In this document: positions 25,702-33,882 of the stretch, piece by piece
How positions within the stretch are numbered: the first letter of the stretch is position 1
How the letters are laid out: each line of letters begins with the position of its first letter
The notes under the pieces: model-generated
The model's database searches: none
What the model was told of the DNA's origin: nothing
Seen by the model: the letters and a program-made list of their open reading frames with translations, nothing else
Made by a program: the position numbers and the translations under genes
Assembly (NCBI GenBank): GCA_007751475.1
Contig: CP036434.1
Location: 4,717,524 to 4,781,523 of the forward strand
DNA: 64,000 bases
Source: Saltatorellus ferox
GTDB taxonomy: Bacteria; Planctomycetota; UBA1135; GCA-002686595
Direction: 5' to 3'

Positions 25702-26163
25702 ATGACTGCCCAGAACACAAGCCACGAGGCCGAGCCGACCGAGGATGAACTCCTCGCGATGGCCTACGCCGACTGCGAACTGTCGCCCGAAGAAGCCGTG
25801 AGGTTCGAGGCGCGCATGGAGGTCGAGCCCGCGCTCGTCCACCGCGTCGCCGAACTCCATGCCCTCGACGTGCTGGCGCGGCGCATCGCGCCGCCCGAGC
25901 CCGCCGACCGCGACTGGGCCTCTCTCCAGCTCGAACCTCTCTACCGCGGCACCGTCGGAATCGGCTGGTTCCTTCTGATCGCCGCGACCGCTCTCTCCTT
26001 TGCTCTCGCCGTCTGGGCGGTGGCCACGAACGAAGGCATCAGCTACCTCCACCGAGGCCTGATCCTCTCCTCGCTCCTTGGCTTCACGCTCCTCTTCCTC
26101 AGCGTGCTCTGGCGCCGCATTCGCGCCATGCCGCTGGATCCCTACCGCCACGTCGAGCGCTAA
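25702..26163 (+). CDS. small membrane protein, possible zinc-free anti-sigma factor
   Basis: The 153-residue product starts with an acidic helical domain (TEDELLAMAYADCELSPEEAVRFEARME) of the type seen at the N-terminus of anti-sigma factors without the H-x3-C-x2-C zinc site, followed by two membrane helices at about residues 88-112 (GIGWFLLIAATALSFALAVW) and 120-140 (GLILSSLLGFTLLFLSVLW). Position directly after an ECF sigma gene supports a role as its membrane partner; this is inference. The next gene starts 3 bases after its stop. Confidence 0.72.
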   Translation: MTAQNTSHEAEPTEDELLAMAYADCELSPEEAVRFEARMEVEPALVHRVAELHALDVLARRIAPPEPADRDWASLQLEPLYRGTVGIGWFLLIAATALSFALAVWAVATNEGISYLHRGLILSSLLGFTLLFLSVLWRRIRAMPLDPYRHVER

Positions 26164-26166
26164 AAG

Positions 26167-26493
26167 ATGCTGATCATCACCACGTCCACCGTCCCCGGGA
26201 GCGAGATCACCGAGGCCCTGGGCCTCGTGCGCGGCACCACCGTCCGCGCTCGTCACCTCGGAAGCGACATCATCGGGATGATGAAGGGCATCGTCGGCGG
26301 CGAGGTCCACGAGTACACCAAGGTCGTGGCCGAGGCCCGAGAAGAAGCGATTGACCGGATGAAGGCGGAGGCGTTCGCCCTGGGCGCCGATGCCGTCATC
26401 GGGTTTCGATTTGCGACGAGTGAGGTCGCAAAGAACGCCGCCGAGGTGGTCGCCTATGGAACCGCGATCAAAATGGTGAAGCGGGACAGTTGA
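26167..26493 (+). CDS. YbjQ family (DUF74) protein
   Basis: The 108-residue product has the full length of the YbjQ family and its conserved features: VPGSEITEALGLVRGTTVRA near the start, the EYTKVVAEAREEAIDRM helix, and GADAVIGFRFATSEV. Members are small cytoplasmic proteins forming rings, annotated as heavy-metal-binding domain but without a proven role. It follows the membrane protein gene by 3 bases, so the two are probably cotranscribed with the sigma factor. Confidence 0.92.
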   Translation: MLIITTSTVPGSEITEALGLVRGTTVRARHLGSDIIGMMKGIVGGEVHEYTKVVAEAREEAIDRMKAEAFALGADAVIGFRFATSEVAKNAAEVVAYGTAIKMVKRDS

Positions 26494-26530
26494 CCTCGGC
26501 GAGGCGACCCCGGGTTCTTATGGTAGCGCC

Positions 26531-29026
26531 ATGGAACACGGTGCTTCCCAATCGCTGACCGCCGCTCCGGAGTCTCCCGCCCGGTGGCACCGGCTGGCCC
26601 CTGTCGCGACCATCGCCTGGATGCTCCTTGGAAGCTTCGGACTCGCCGGGGCGCTGGCAGGGTGCCATGGGGAGACGACGCGCACGGAACCGAGCGCGGC
26701 TCCGTTCCGGCGTGTCCTGGTCGAGGCCCAGGGCCCCACGAGGTCGCGGGACGCGGTGGAGCTACTCGGGACGCTCAGGGCGTCAGACTCCCCCCTCCCG
26801 TGGGCCGGCACCGCCAGCGGCGGGGTCCAGCAGGTCGAAGTGTCCGCGCCCTCGGGCTCGAAGGTCGCCGCCACCGAACTGCTCGGTCTCGACGGACTGA
26901 AGTACGTTCGCGGAAAGGTCCCCGAGGCGGCGCGTGCGTTCAACCAGGTCACGATCGAGGTGACGACGCCGGCCGTACCGAAGATCCACGGAGCGCAGAA
27001 CGAGCAGGCCCGGCTCTACCTCTACGCCGGCGGCGAGAAGCTCATGGGTGCCATTCTCTGCGAGCTGGAGCGACACGGGGACATGCAGGTCGCCACGTTC
27101 CGCTCAGCCCTCCTGAGGGGCGAATACGTGGTACCGGACGAGTTCGCGGTCGCCTTCATCGGAAGGCTCGACTCTGCCAAGCTCGCGAGCGTCACGTTCA
27201 GCCGTGTCTCCGACGAGGCCTTCGCGCCTCCCCTCGGCCAGCAGGAGGGCGAAGCGCTTCCGCTGGTGCACGTGGGGACGACGGCGCGTCGGAGCTACGG
27301 GGTGATCGGCAGTCGGCCGCTCCGGACGTCCGTCACCCTGGGCACCGGGGAAGAGTTCAGGGCCTATCTGGCGCTCGTGCCGAAGACCGCCCGGCCGAGC
27401 GAGCAGGCGATGTTCCAGGTCAGCGCTGTCGGACCGACGGGCGAGTGGAAAGGGAAGTTCGAGAGCGTGGGAACCGATCGATGGCGACCGGTGGTCATCG
27501 CCGCGGACCACGTCGGCGCCGGCGCCGTGGAGATCGAGGTCGCTCTCACCTCGACGATCGGAGACGATGCGGCCATCGGAGCGTTCGCCGAGCCCTCGGT
27601 GCGCGCCGCGAAGCCCACGGGCGCGCCGCCCCCGACCGTACTCCTCATCACCTCGGACACCCACCGCGCAGACCACATCGGCGTGGCGAGTGCGGACGGC
27701 CTCGTCTCCACGCCGCACATCGACGCGCTCGCGCGTCGCGGCATCCACTTCCTCGACTGCGTCGCTCCGACGAACGTGACCGCGCCGTCCCATATCGCCC
27801 TGATGACGGGTATGCACGTTCGCGACACCGGGATCCTCACGAATCGCGACGTGTTGAGCGCGGAGGCCAGCACCATCGCGACGCGGTTCCGGGACGCAGG
27901 CTACGAGACCCTGGCCGCAACGAGCGTTTTTCATCTGTCCCAGGCCCAGAGCGGCATTGGACACGGATTCGATCGGATCGATGCGCCGCTGGAGGGCGAC
28001 CGCCCGGGGCCCGAGGCGATCGCGCTGATGGCTGATTGGATCGAGGAAGCGAAGAACGCACCCGTTTTCTGCTGGGTTCACCTCTACGACGCGCACGCGC
28101 CCTATTCCCCTCCAAAGCCCTACGATCGCAAGTACTGGGACGGCGGCGACCCATTCCGCGGCAAGGTGATCGATACCGGGGAGGCGAAGATCCCGAGCTG
28201 GATCCGCGGCCTGAGCGACCGACGCTTCCCCTACTCCCAGTACCGAGCGGAGGTCGACTTCGTGGACGGCGCGCTCGGCGAGCTGCTCGACCTGCCGCGC
28301 GTGCGAAGCGGCGTCACGGCGTTCACGGCCGACCACGGTGAACTCTTCGGCGAGCACGGCATATGGTGGAGCCACTCCGGGCTCTACCCGGGGATCATGC
28401 GGATTCCTCTCGTGATGGCCTGGCCGGGTGCGCCGGCGGGAGCCCGCGTCCGCGCGCCTGTCAACCTGATGGACGTCGGGCGCACGCTCGCCGAGGTGAG
28501 CGGCCTGGGGTCGCCGGACATGCCGGGCAGTGACCTCCGGAGCTTCCTGGAGGCCGAGCCCCCGAAGGAGCCACGTTTCTTCCTCGGTGCCCACCACTTC
28601 CTGGCGGCCATCGAAGCGGACGGCTGGTTCCTGACGATGACGCTGATCGGTCATCAAAGCTCATCCATGGCATTCGCCAGGGAGCCCGGTGAGGTGGAGC
28701 TCTATCATCTCGAGAGCGATCCGAACGGGGAGCACGACGTTCTTCTGGAAGAGCTGGACCGGGCCCGAGTGCTGCGTCGCCGGCTCATTCGATGGCTTGA
28801 GGACGCCCCGCGCGAGCGTCTCAATGGCACCGCCGCGGAAGCCGACGGCGATGCCGCCGATGCGATGCTGGCCGCGCTCGGGTACAGCGGTGGCCAGAGC
28901 GTTGAAGGCGAGGCCTACTGGGACCCACTCACCGCAGACTCGAATTGGGCGACGAATCCGTGGCATTTGATCCTGGACGCCGACGACGTCTCTCGGTCAG
29001 AGGCTGCAGAGTTATTGGCCCGCTGA
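26531..29026 (+). CDS. sulfatase-fold lipoprotein, alkaline phosphatase superfamily
   Basis: The 831-residue product has an N-terminal membrane segment with a lipobox-like LAGALAGC (Cys about residue 42). Residues 45-360 are a beta-rich domain of unknown type. The sulfatase-fold domain begins near residue 365 with VLLITSDTHRADHIG (metal-binding Asp) and runs through ALARRGIHFLDCVAPTNVTAPSHIALMTG and VTAFTADHGELFGEHG. The position of the formylglycine Cys/Ser of true sulfatases is Thr417 in TAPSH, so maturation to formylglycine is not expected; Thr could be the nucleophile, as in related phosphohydrolases of the superfamily. Likely located on the periplasmic face. Substrate unknown. Confidence 0.85.
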   Translation: MEHGASQSLTAAPESPARWHRLAPVATIAWMLLGSFGLAGALAGCHGETTRTEPSAAPFRRVLVEAQGPTRSRDAVELLGTLRASDSPLPWAGTASGGVQQVEVSAPSGSKVAATELLGLDGLKYVRGKVPEAARAFNQVTIEVTTPAVPKIHGAQNEQARLYLYAGGEKLMGAILCELERHGDMQVATFRSALLRGEYVVPDEFAVAFIGRLDSAKLASVTFSRVSDEAFAPPLGQQEGEALPLVHVGTTARRSYGVIGSRPLRTSVTLGTGEEFRAYLALVPKTARPSEQAMFQVSAVGPTGEWKGKFESVGTDRWRPVVIAADHVGAGAVEIEVALTSTIGDDAAIGAFAEPSVRAAKPTGAPPPTVLLITSDTHRADHIGVASADGLVSTPHIDALARRGIHFLDCVAPTNVTAPSHIALMTGMHVRDTGILTNRDVLSAEASTIATRFRDAGYETLAATSVFHLSQAQSGIGHGFDRIDAPLEGDRPGPEAIALMADWIEEAKNAPVFCWVHLYDAHAPYSPPKPYDRKYWDGGDPFRGKVIDTGEAKIPSWIRGLSDRRFPYSQYRAEVDFVDGALGELLDLPRVRSGVTAFTADHGELFGEHGIWWSHSGLYPGIMRIPLVMAWPGAPAGARVRAPVNLMDVGRTLAEVSGLGSPDMPGSDLRSFLEAEPPKEPRFFLGAHHFLAAIEADGWFLTMTLIGHQSSSMAFAREPGEVELYHLESDPNGEHDVLLEELDRARVLRRRLIRWLEDAPRERLNGTAAEADGDAADAMLAALGYSGGQSVEGEAYWDPLTADSNWATNPWHLILDADDVSRSEAAELLAR

Positions 29027-29057
29027 GCGGAACGAAGTTGCATTCCCTTCCGTCCCC

Positions 29058-30023
29058 ATGTCCATGAAGGCTGACTCCTTTTCTGCGCGCTCCCGTCGAT
29101 GGTGGATGAGCGGCGCCGCCCTTCCGCTCTTCGGGTCGCTCCTGCTTCCCGCGGCAACTGCACTCCCCGCGCAGGACAGCCGCGAGGAAGTCCTGGAGGA
29201 GTGCGACGAATGGCTGAAGCGCAACCCGCCGCGGTATCACATCCGCGCCTACGAGGCACTGGCGGCGCTTGGCGATCTTCGCGCGCTCGAGATCCTGAAG
29301 AAGCACTACGCGAAGCCAGGCTTTCCGAGGGGTCAGACGCCGTTCCTGATCGCGTCGGCCGTGGGCGAGAAGGGCGTGGTCACCGGGATCGGCCCGGAGA
29401 TGCTCGAGTGGATGGAGGATTCGGACGAGGCCAACGACGCGTGGCTCTGGAAGAACATCCTTGCGATCCAGATCAAGGCAGAGGGTCCGGAGCGAGCCCT
29501 CGAGATCGCACGGAATGGAAAGGAGATCGCGCTCCGGGGAGCGGCGATCGAGGCCCTCGCCGAGCGGAAGGACGAGTCGCTCTACGAGCTGATCCCGGAG
29601 CTCTGCAAGGCGCTACCCAAGAAGGACGCTGAGAAGATGATCCTGATGGGCGCAATGGTGTCGGCCATGTCGGAGCTCGGGAACAAGAAGACCCAGGTCA
29701 AGGGCGAGTGGCAGCAGGTCGCACTCTCGCTCATCGCGACGATGGAGAACGAACAGACGCCGCGGGCCGCCCAGCTGATGCTCGCGCGCCACCTGGCGTC
29801 CGAGCTGGAGGCTGACCGCCTCGTGCTGGAGCCGGATGCATGGCGAGCGCTCATCGCGGCGAAGTCCCGGGCGGGCGAAGGACAAGAAGAAAAAGAAGAA
29901 GGAAGGCGACGCCGCGGAGTCGGAATACGCGTGGCCGAAGTTCTTCGGCGTGGACGTCACGGGCGATCGTGTCTGCTACCTCATCGACCTGTCGGACTCG
30001 ATGGCGGCCCCCATCCCCGATGA
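29058..30023 (+). CDS. N-terminal part of a frameshifted secreted HEAT-like/vWA protein
   Basis: The frame starts with a signal peptide (MSGAALPLFGSLLLPAATALPA) and about 240 residues of helical, leucine-rich text that resembles HEAT-like repeats (AYEALAALGDLRALEILKKHY, IARNGKEIALRGAAIEALAER). After residue 272 the frame loses this character and ends in Arg-rich nonsense at 30023, while a second frame starting in the overlap continues into a von Willebrand A domain. Removing one base from the G-rich GGGCGGGCG near 29869-29876 would fuse the two into a single 567-residue protein. Either the gene is broken, or the assembly has a one-base error. Confidence 0.75.
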   Translation: MSMKADSFSARSRRWWMSGAALPLFGSLLLPAATALPAQDSREEVLEECDEWLKRNPPRYHIRAYEALAALGDLRALEILKKHYAKPGFPRGQTPFLIASAVGEKGVVTGIGPEMLEWMEDSDEANDAWLWKNILAIQIKAEGPERALEIARNGKEIALRGAAIEALAERKDESLYELIPELCKALPKKDAEKMILMGAMVSAMSELGNKKTQVKGEWQQVALSLIATMENEQTPRAAQLMLARHLASELEADRLVLEPDAWRALIAAKSRAGEGQEEKEEGRRRRGVGIRVAEVLRRGRHGRSCLLPHRPVGLDGGPHPR

Positions 30024-30762
30024 CTGGAAGCCCGCGAACGGACCGACCAGCGGCCCGTCGAAGCGCAAGAAGTGGAAGAAGGGTGAAGTGCCCACGGAAG
30101 CGGACATTCCCTGGTGGTTGATCAAGACGCGCTTCGACCTGGCGCGGGAGCACCTTCGGATTTCCATCATGCGGATGACCGAGGACCAGATGTTCACGGT
30201 CATCGGATTCGGCTCCCGCGCCGACTACCTCGATGGCTGCGACGGGATGGTGAAGGCCACGTCCAGCAACGTGAAGAAGGTGCTGAAGGCACTGGACGAC
30301 ATCGAGATCGGCAAGCCCATGATCGATCGACCGGACGGAACTCTTTGGGGTGACACCAACCTCTTCGAGGGCCTGCAGCTCGCCTACGGCGCCACGAAGA
30401 AAGGCACGGTGGACGACGGCGCCTACGTGGACCCCGACGCCATGGAAGAGGGCGCGGATACGATCCTCGTTCTCTCGGACGGCAACCCTTCCATGGACAG
30501 CTTCGGCATCGAGGACGTTGACTACGGGGACGGAAAGGCTCTGGCTGACTCGGAGACCGATAAGGAAGGCGAGCGGACCATGAAGATGAACTACCTGGGC
30601 CCCTACACCTACTGGCCTTTCCTTCTGGAGGAGGTCAAGCGGCTCAACATGTTCCGCGAGGCCCAGATCCAGGTGATCTCGGTGGGCGACGGCGACCGTG
30701 AGGCCCTTCGGAGACTCGCTGCGATCGGACTCGGTAAGCTGACCGAACTGGGCAAGCACTGA
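29836..30762 (+). CDS. C-terminal part of the frameshifted protein: von Willebrand factor A domain
   Basis: Coding character in this frame begins around 29875, after the Lys-rich AKDKKKKKKEGD stretch. The vWA domain shows the metal-ion-dependent adhesion site: DLSDS in VCYLIDLSDSM, the Thr in GDTNLFEGL, and the Asp in ILVLSDGNPS. The domain ends with QVISVGDGDREALRRLAA. The ATG at 29836 is in the overlap with the preceding frame and encodes Arg-rich text, so independent translation from it is doubtful. The intact protein would be exported and bind a protein ligand through a divalent metal. Confidence 0.8.
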   Translation: MHGERSSRRSPGRAKDKKKKKKEGDAAESEYAWPKFFGVDVTGDRVCYLIDLSDSMAAPIPDDWKPANGPTSGPSKRKKWKKGEVPTEADIPWWLIKTRFDLAREHLRISIMRMTEDQMFTVIGFGSRADYLDGCDGMVKATSSNVKKVLKALDDIEIGKPMIDRPDGTLWGDTNLFEGLQLAYGATKKGTVDDGAYVDPDAMEEGADTILVLSDGNPSMDSFGIEDVDYGDGKALADSETDKEGERTMKMNYLGPYTYWPFLLEEVKRLNMFREAQIQVISVGDGDREALRRLAAIGLGKLTELGKH

Positions 30763-30786
30763 GCCAGGGGCTATGCTGGCCGTCCC

Positions 30787-32562
30787 ATGATTGCTATTCA
30801 TCGGGGCGGCCGCTCGCACGGCTGGCTCACCCTCCTGGCGGCGTGCCTGGCCGCCTTCGTCGCGTTCGCCACCCCGACTCTCGCACAAGAAAGCGAGCCC
30901 GATACCGTGGAGGCCTGGCTGGCGATCGCCAGGGAACACGAAGCCAACGACGACCCCGAGGCGGCGTTCGAGGCCTACGGCAACGCGCTGAAGATCGACC
31001 GAACCCACGAGGAAGCTTGCCTCGGCTACGCGGCGCGGGCCTGGGAGATCGACCGTGGGATCAAGGGCATCCAGGTCCTGAATCGGCTCCTGAGAGAGCA
31101 GCCCGACCACGTCGACGCCCTCGCCTATCGCGGCTTTCTCCACCAGACACGGGATAAAGACGCGCGCGCGATCCGCGACCTCGAGCGGGTCGCGAACGAG
31201 GCATCTGCCAGTTGGACACTCACGTACTACGCGAGAGCCCTTCTGTACGAGGGTGACTTTCCGGAAGCTTCCATCCAGAGCTCGCGCGCTCTCGAGTATG
31301 ACGAACTCGATAGCTACGCCTTCTGGGTGCGTGGCTACGCTGCGTTCCTCACCGGCGACGAGGAGAGCGCGGCCCGGGACTTCGCCCGAGCGGTCGAGCT
31401 GGATCCGGAGTGGGCGGAGGCCCCCTACCAGGCAGTCGATCCCGGGGGGCTCGATCCGGAGGATGAAGCCGTGATCGAGGCCGTTGGAACCCTGCTGAAA
31501 GCGGCGCTCTGCTGGGCGATCCTCTTGGGGCTGATCGGTCTGGTCGTGGGACTCGGCGGATCCAGCTACCTGGTCCCGGCTGCGCGTCGCCAGGAGGCCG
31601 GGATCCAGCCGGCCTATGACGGTCCGCACAAGGAGCTCTTCACCATCTACCTCCAGAACGTCGCCCTGACGCTCTTGACCCTGGGCGTCTACCGCTTCTG
31701 GGCGAAGGTACGCACGCGCCGCTTCCACCTGACCCACACCGTGTTCGCAGACGGGCGCTTCGACTACCACGCGACCGGCCAGGAGAAGTTCGTCGGCTTC
31801 CTCAAGGGCATGGCGATCCTCGTCCCCTTCGGCTACGCGTACTACCGCGCGAGCCAGTGGGTCGACGCGCATCCGACGGAGGTCTTCGCCCAGATCGGCC
31901 TCAACTACGGACTGTTCTTCGGGCTGGTTCTGATTCGGCCGCTGGCCCTCGTCGGCGCCCAGCGGTTCAACCTGGCCCGGACGAGCTGGAACAACCTGCG
32001 CTTCCGGTTCACGGGGACCCTGAAGGGTGCCTATGGGCTCTATCTCCGCGACGCTTTTTTGATCATCTTTTCGCTGGGGATCTACTGGTCCTGGCACCTT
32101 TGCAACGTCAAGCGATTCAAGCTCTCCCACACGAAACTCGGTGAAGAACGCGGCGACTTCACCGGGGACGGCTCGACGCTCTTCGGCATCCAGCTCGTCG
32201 GCTACTTCGCCTCCATCCTGACGCTCGGGCTCTACGTACCCTGGTATCTCGCGGCCCGGCATCGCTTCTGGACGGAGCACACGAAGTTCATGCGCAAACG
32301 CTTCCACTCGACGCTCTCAGGAAAGGCCGTGCTCGCCGTCGGCGGGCCCGGGCTTCTGGCGTCGATCTTCACGCTCGGACTGGCCATACCATGGGCCGTC
32401 ACGCGCTGGCGCAGGATGATCGCCGCGACCACGTTGTACTCGGGACAGATCGACCATGAGACGCTGGCGTCGATCCAAGACCATGAGGCGACGAGCACCC
32501 TCGAGGGAATCGGCGAAGCGGGTGAGCTGTTCGGCGAGATCGGGGACCTCTTCGGAATCTGA
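30787..32562 (+). CDS. TPR domain fused to DUF898 (YjgN-like) membrane domain
   Basis: The 591-residue product has a signal-like N-terminus (GWLTLLAACLAAFVAFATPTLA), then four TPR-like units at about residues 45-215 (DDPEAAFEAYGNALKIDRTHEE, FLHQTRDKDARAIRDLERV, LYEGDFPEASIQSSRALEYD, FLTGDEESAARDFARAVELD), a membrane helix near 235-260, and a DUF898 domain with five or six helices. The DUF898 signatures LLTLGVYRFWAKVRTRRF and LTLGLYVPWYLAARHRFW are present. DUF898 is of unknown function in envelope membranes. It overlaps the M48 gene by one base (TGATG), so the two are translationally coupled. Confidence 0.88.
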   Translation: MIAIHRGGRSHGWLTLLAACLAAFVAFATPTLAQESEPDTVEAWLAIAREHEANDDPEAAFEAYGNALKIDRTHEEACLGYAARAWEIDRGIKGIQVLNRLLREQPDHVDALAYRGFLHQTRDKDARAIRDLERVANEASASWTLTYYARALLYEGDFPEASIQSSRALEYDELDSYAFWVRGYAAFLTGDEESAARDFARAVELDPEWAEAPYQAVDPGGLDPEDEAVIEAVGTLLKAALCWAILLGLIGLVVGLGGSSYLVPAARRQEAGIQPAYDGPHKELFTIYLQNVALTLLTLGVYRFWAKVRTRRFHLTHTVFADGRFDYHATGQEKFVGFLKGMAILVPFGYAYYRASQWVDAHPTEVFAQIGLNYGLFFGLVLIRPLALVGAQRFNLARTSWNNLRFRFTGTLKGAYGLYLRDAFLIIFSLGIYWSWHLCNVKRFKLSHTKLGEERGDFTGDGSTLFGIQLVGYFASILTLGLYVPWYLAARHRFWTEHTKFMRKRFHSTLSGKAVLAVGGPGLLASIFTLGLAIPWAVTRWRRMIAATTLYSGQIDHETLASIQDHEATSTLEGIGEAGELFGEIGDLFGI

Positions 32563-33782
32563 TGGTCGGGCAAGACGACTTATCGGCCGGCTCACTCGAG
32601 CCGATGGAGCGCATGGGGCGGCTTTTGGATGGCCTTCGGGCGGTCCCCGTGGCGACGGGGCGCGTTCGGATCGACGGGGCCGAGCTCCAGCTCCTGGCCG
32701 CCGATGGCGAACGCAGGTCCTGGCCGATCCACGGGGTGATCGACGTCCAGCGGATAGGCACCGAGGTTCACCTGGAGCTCCCTCCGCTCGGCTCGGCGTC
32801 GGGAACGAACCCTCCGACCGCCAAGCTTATCGTCGAGGGCCGTGGATTCCTCGAAGCCGTCGAGGAAGCGCAGGCCCGCTTCGGCAGCTCAGGCCGCGCC
32901 ACGGTCCAGCGGGCGCGCCGGCGACTCGGGCTCGCTGGCTGGGTCCTGATCGCCGCGCTCGTGGTTCCCCTGGCCTACCTGGCTTACACCATCGCCGTCC
33001 CGAGCCTGCATGTGCTGATCTCTCCCGAGAAGGAAGCTGCGCTCGGTGAGCACGTCTTCGAAGCCGCCTCCGAGGAATGGAAGATCCTCCAGAGCGAGGC
33101 GTTCGAGCGCGTCGTGCAGCCGATGGTCGAGGAGCTCCAGGGTCCGAACTCACCCTACGATTTCCGCGTCACCCTGATCGACGACGACCTGATCAACGCG
33201 ATGGCTCTTCCCGGCGGGCGCATCATGGTCTTCAAGGGGCTCATCACCGCCGCCCCCTCCGCGGATGCGCTGGCGGGCGTGCTGGCGCACGAGATGGCCC
33301 ACGTCGAGGAGCGTCACGGTCTCAAGCACATTCTGAGGAGCCTCGGGACGGTTCATTTCGCCTTTGCGGCGGTCGGCGGCGGCATCGATGGCTTCGAGGC
33401 CGCGGAGACGATCGTCGAGCTATCGAGCGGCCTTCTGATCCTGAAACACTCGCGCCACCACGAGCGCGAAGCCGATCGCGTCGCGGTCCGGCGGCTCGTC
33501 GAGGCCGGACGGCGCCCGTCGGGCCTCGTCGAGTTCTTCGAGGTCCTGGAGGAAGAGATGGGCGGCGGCGAATCGAACCTCCAGTGGATGAGCACGCATC
33601 CACTGACGAAGGAGCGGATTGCCGACGTGGAGGCGTTGATCGAAGAAGCCATGCAGAGCCGCGATCCCGATGCCGATGCCCAGGATCGAGATCGAGATCA
33701 GCCGTGGATGTCCGAGGCCGAATGGATCGACTTCCAGCGCCTCTTTCAGTCCGACCGAGGCCGTCACCCTTCTGGCAAATAG
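32562..33782 (+). CDS. M48 family zinc metallopeptidase
   Basis: The 406-residue product has a cytosolic N-terminal domain of about 125 residues, one membrane helix (GWVLIAALVVPLAYLAYTIA) and an M48 peptidase domain. The zinc-binding motif HEMAH, His243 onwards, lies in LAHEMAHVEERHG, and the third ligand Glu is in HHEREADRVAV. The family motif INAMALPGGRIMVFKGLI precedes the zinc site and STHPLTKERI follows it. The usual job of M48 proteins such as HtpX and BepA is membrane or envelope protein quality control. Coupling to a DUF898 gene by one-base overlap suggests the two act together. The C-terminus ends in an acidic DPDADAQDRDRDQ tail. Confidence 0.93.
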   Translation: MVGQDDLSAGSLEPMERMGRLLDGLRAVPVATGRVRIDGAELQLLAADGERRSWPIHGVIDVQRIGTEVHLELPPLGSASGTNPPTAKLIVEGRGFLEAVEEAQARFGSSGRATVQRARRRLGLAGWVLIAALVVPLAYLAYTIAVPSLHVLISPEKEAALGEHVFEAASEEWKILQSEAFERVVQPMVEELQGPNSPYDFRVTLIDDDLINAMALPGGRIMVFKGLITAAPSADALAGVLAHEMAHVEERHGLKHILRSLGTVHFAFAAVGGGIDGFEAAETIVELSSGLLILKHSRHHEREADRVAVRRLVEAGRRPSGLVEFFEVLEEEMGGGESNLQWMSTHPLTKERIADVEALIEEAMQSRDPDADAQDRDRDQPWMSEAEWIDFQRLFQSDRGRHPSGK

Positions 33783-33783
33783 C

Positions 33784-33840
33784 GCGAGCCGCCGCCCCCC
33801 GCGACTCCCTCGAGAAGGAGTTGGGAGAGCGGCGGCTCGC
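33784..33840. terminator. bidirectional terminator-like hairpin
   Basis: Twelve-base perfect arms GCGAGCCGCCGC (33784-33795) and GCGGCGGCTCGC (33829-33840) enclose a smaller internal stem. It lies between the converging ends of the M48 gene and the secreted protein gene. There is no T-run, so termination by this stem alone is not certain. Confidence 0.6.
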
Positions 33841-33882
33841 CGGTCTCAGGAGAAGGCGTCTACCTTCCCTGATGCGCCAGGA

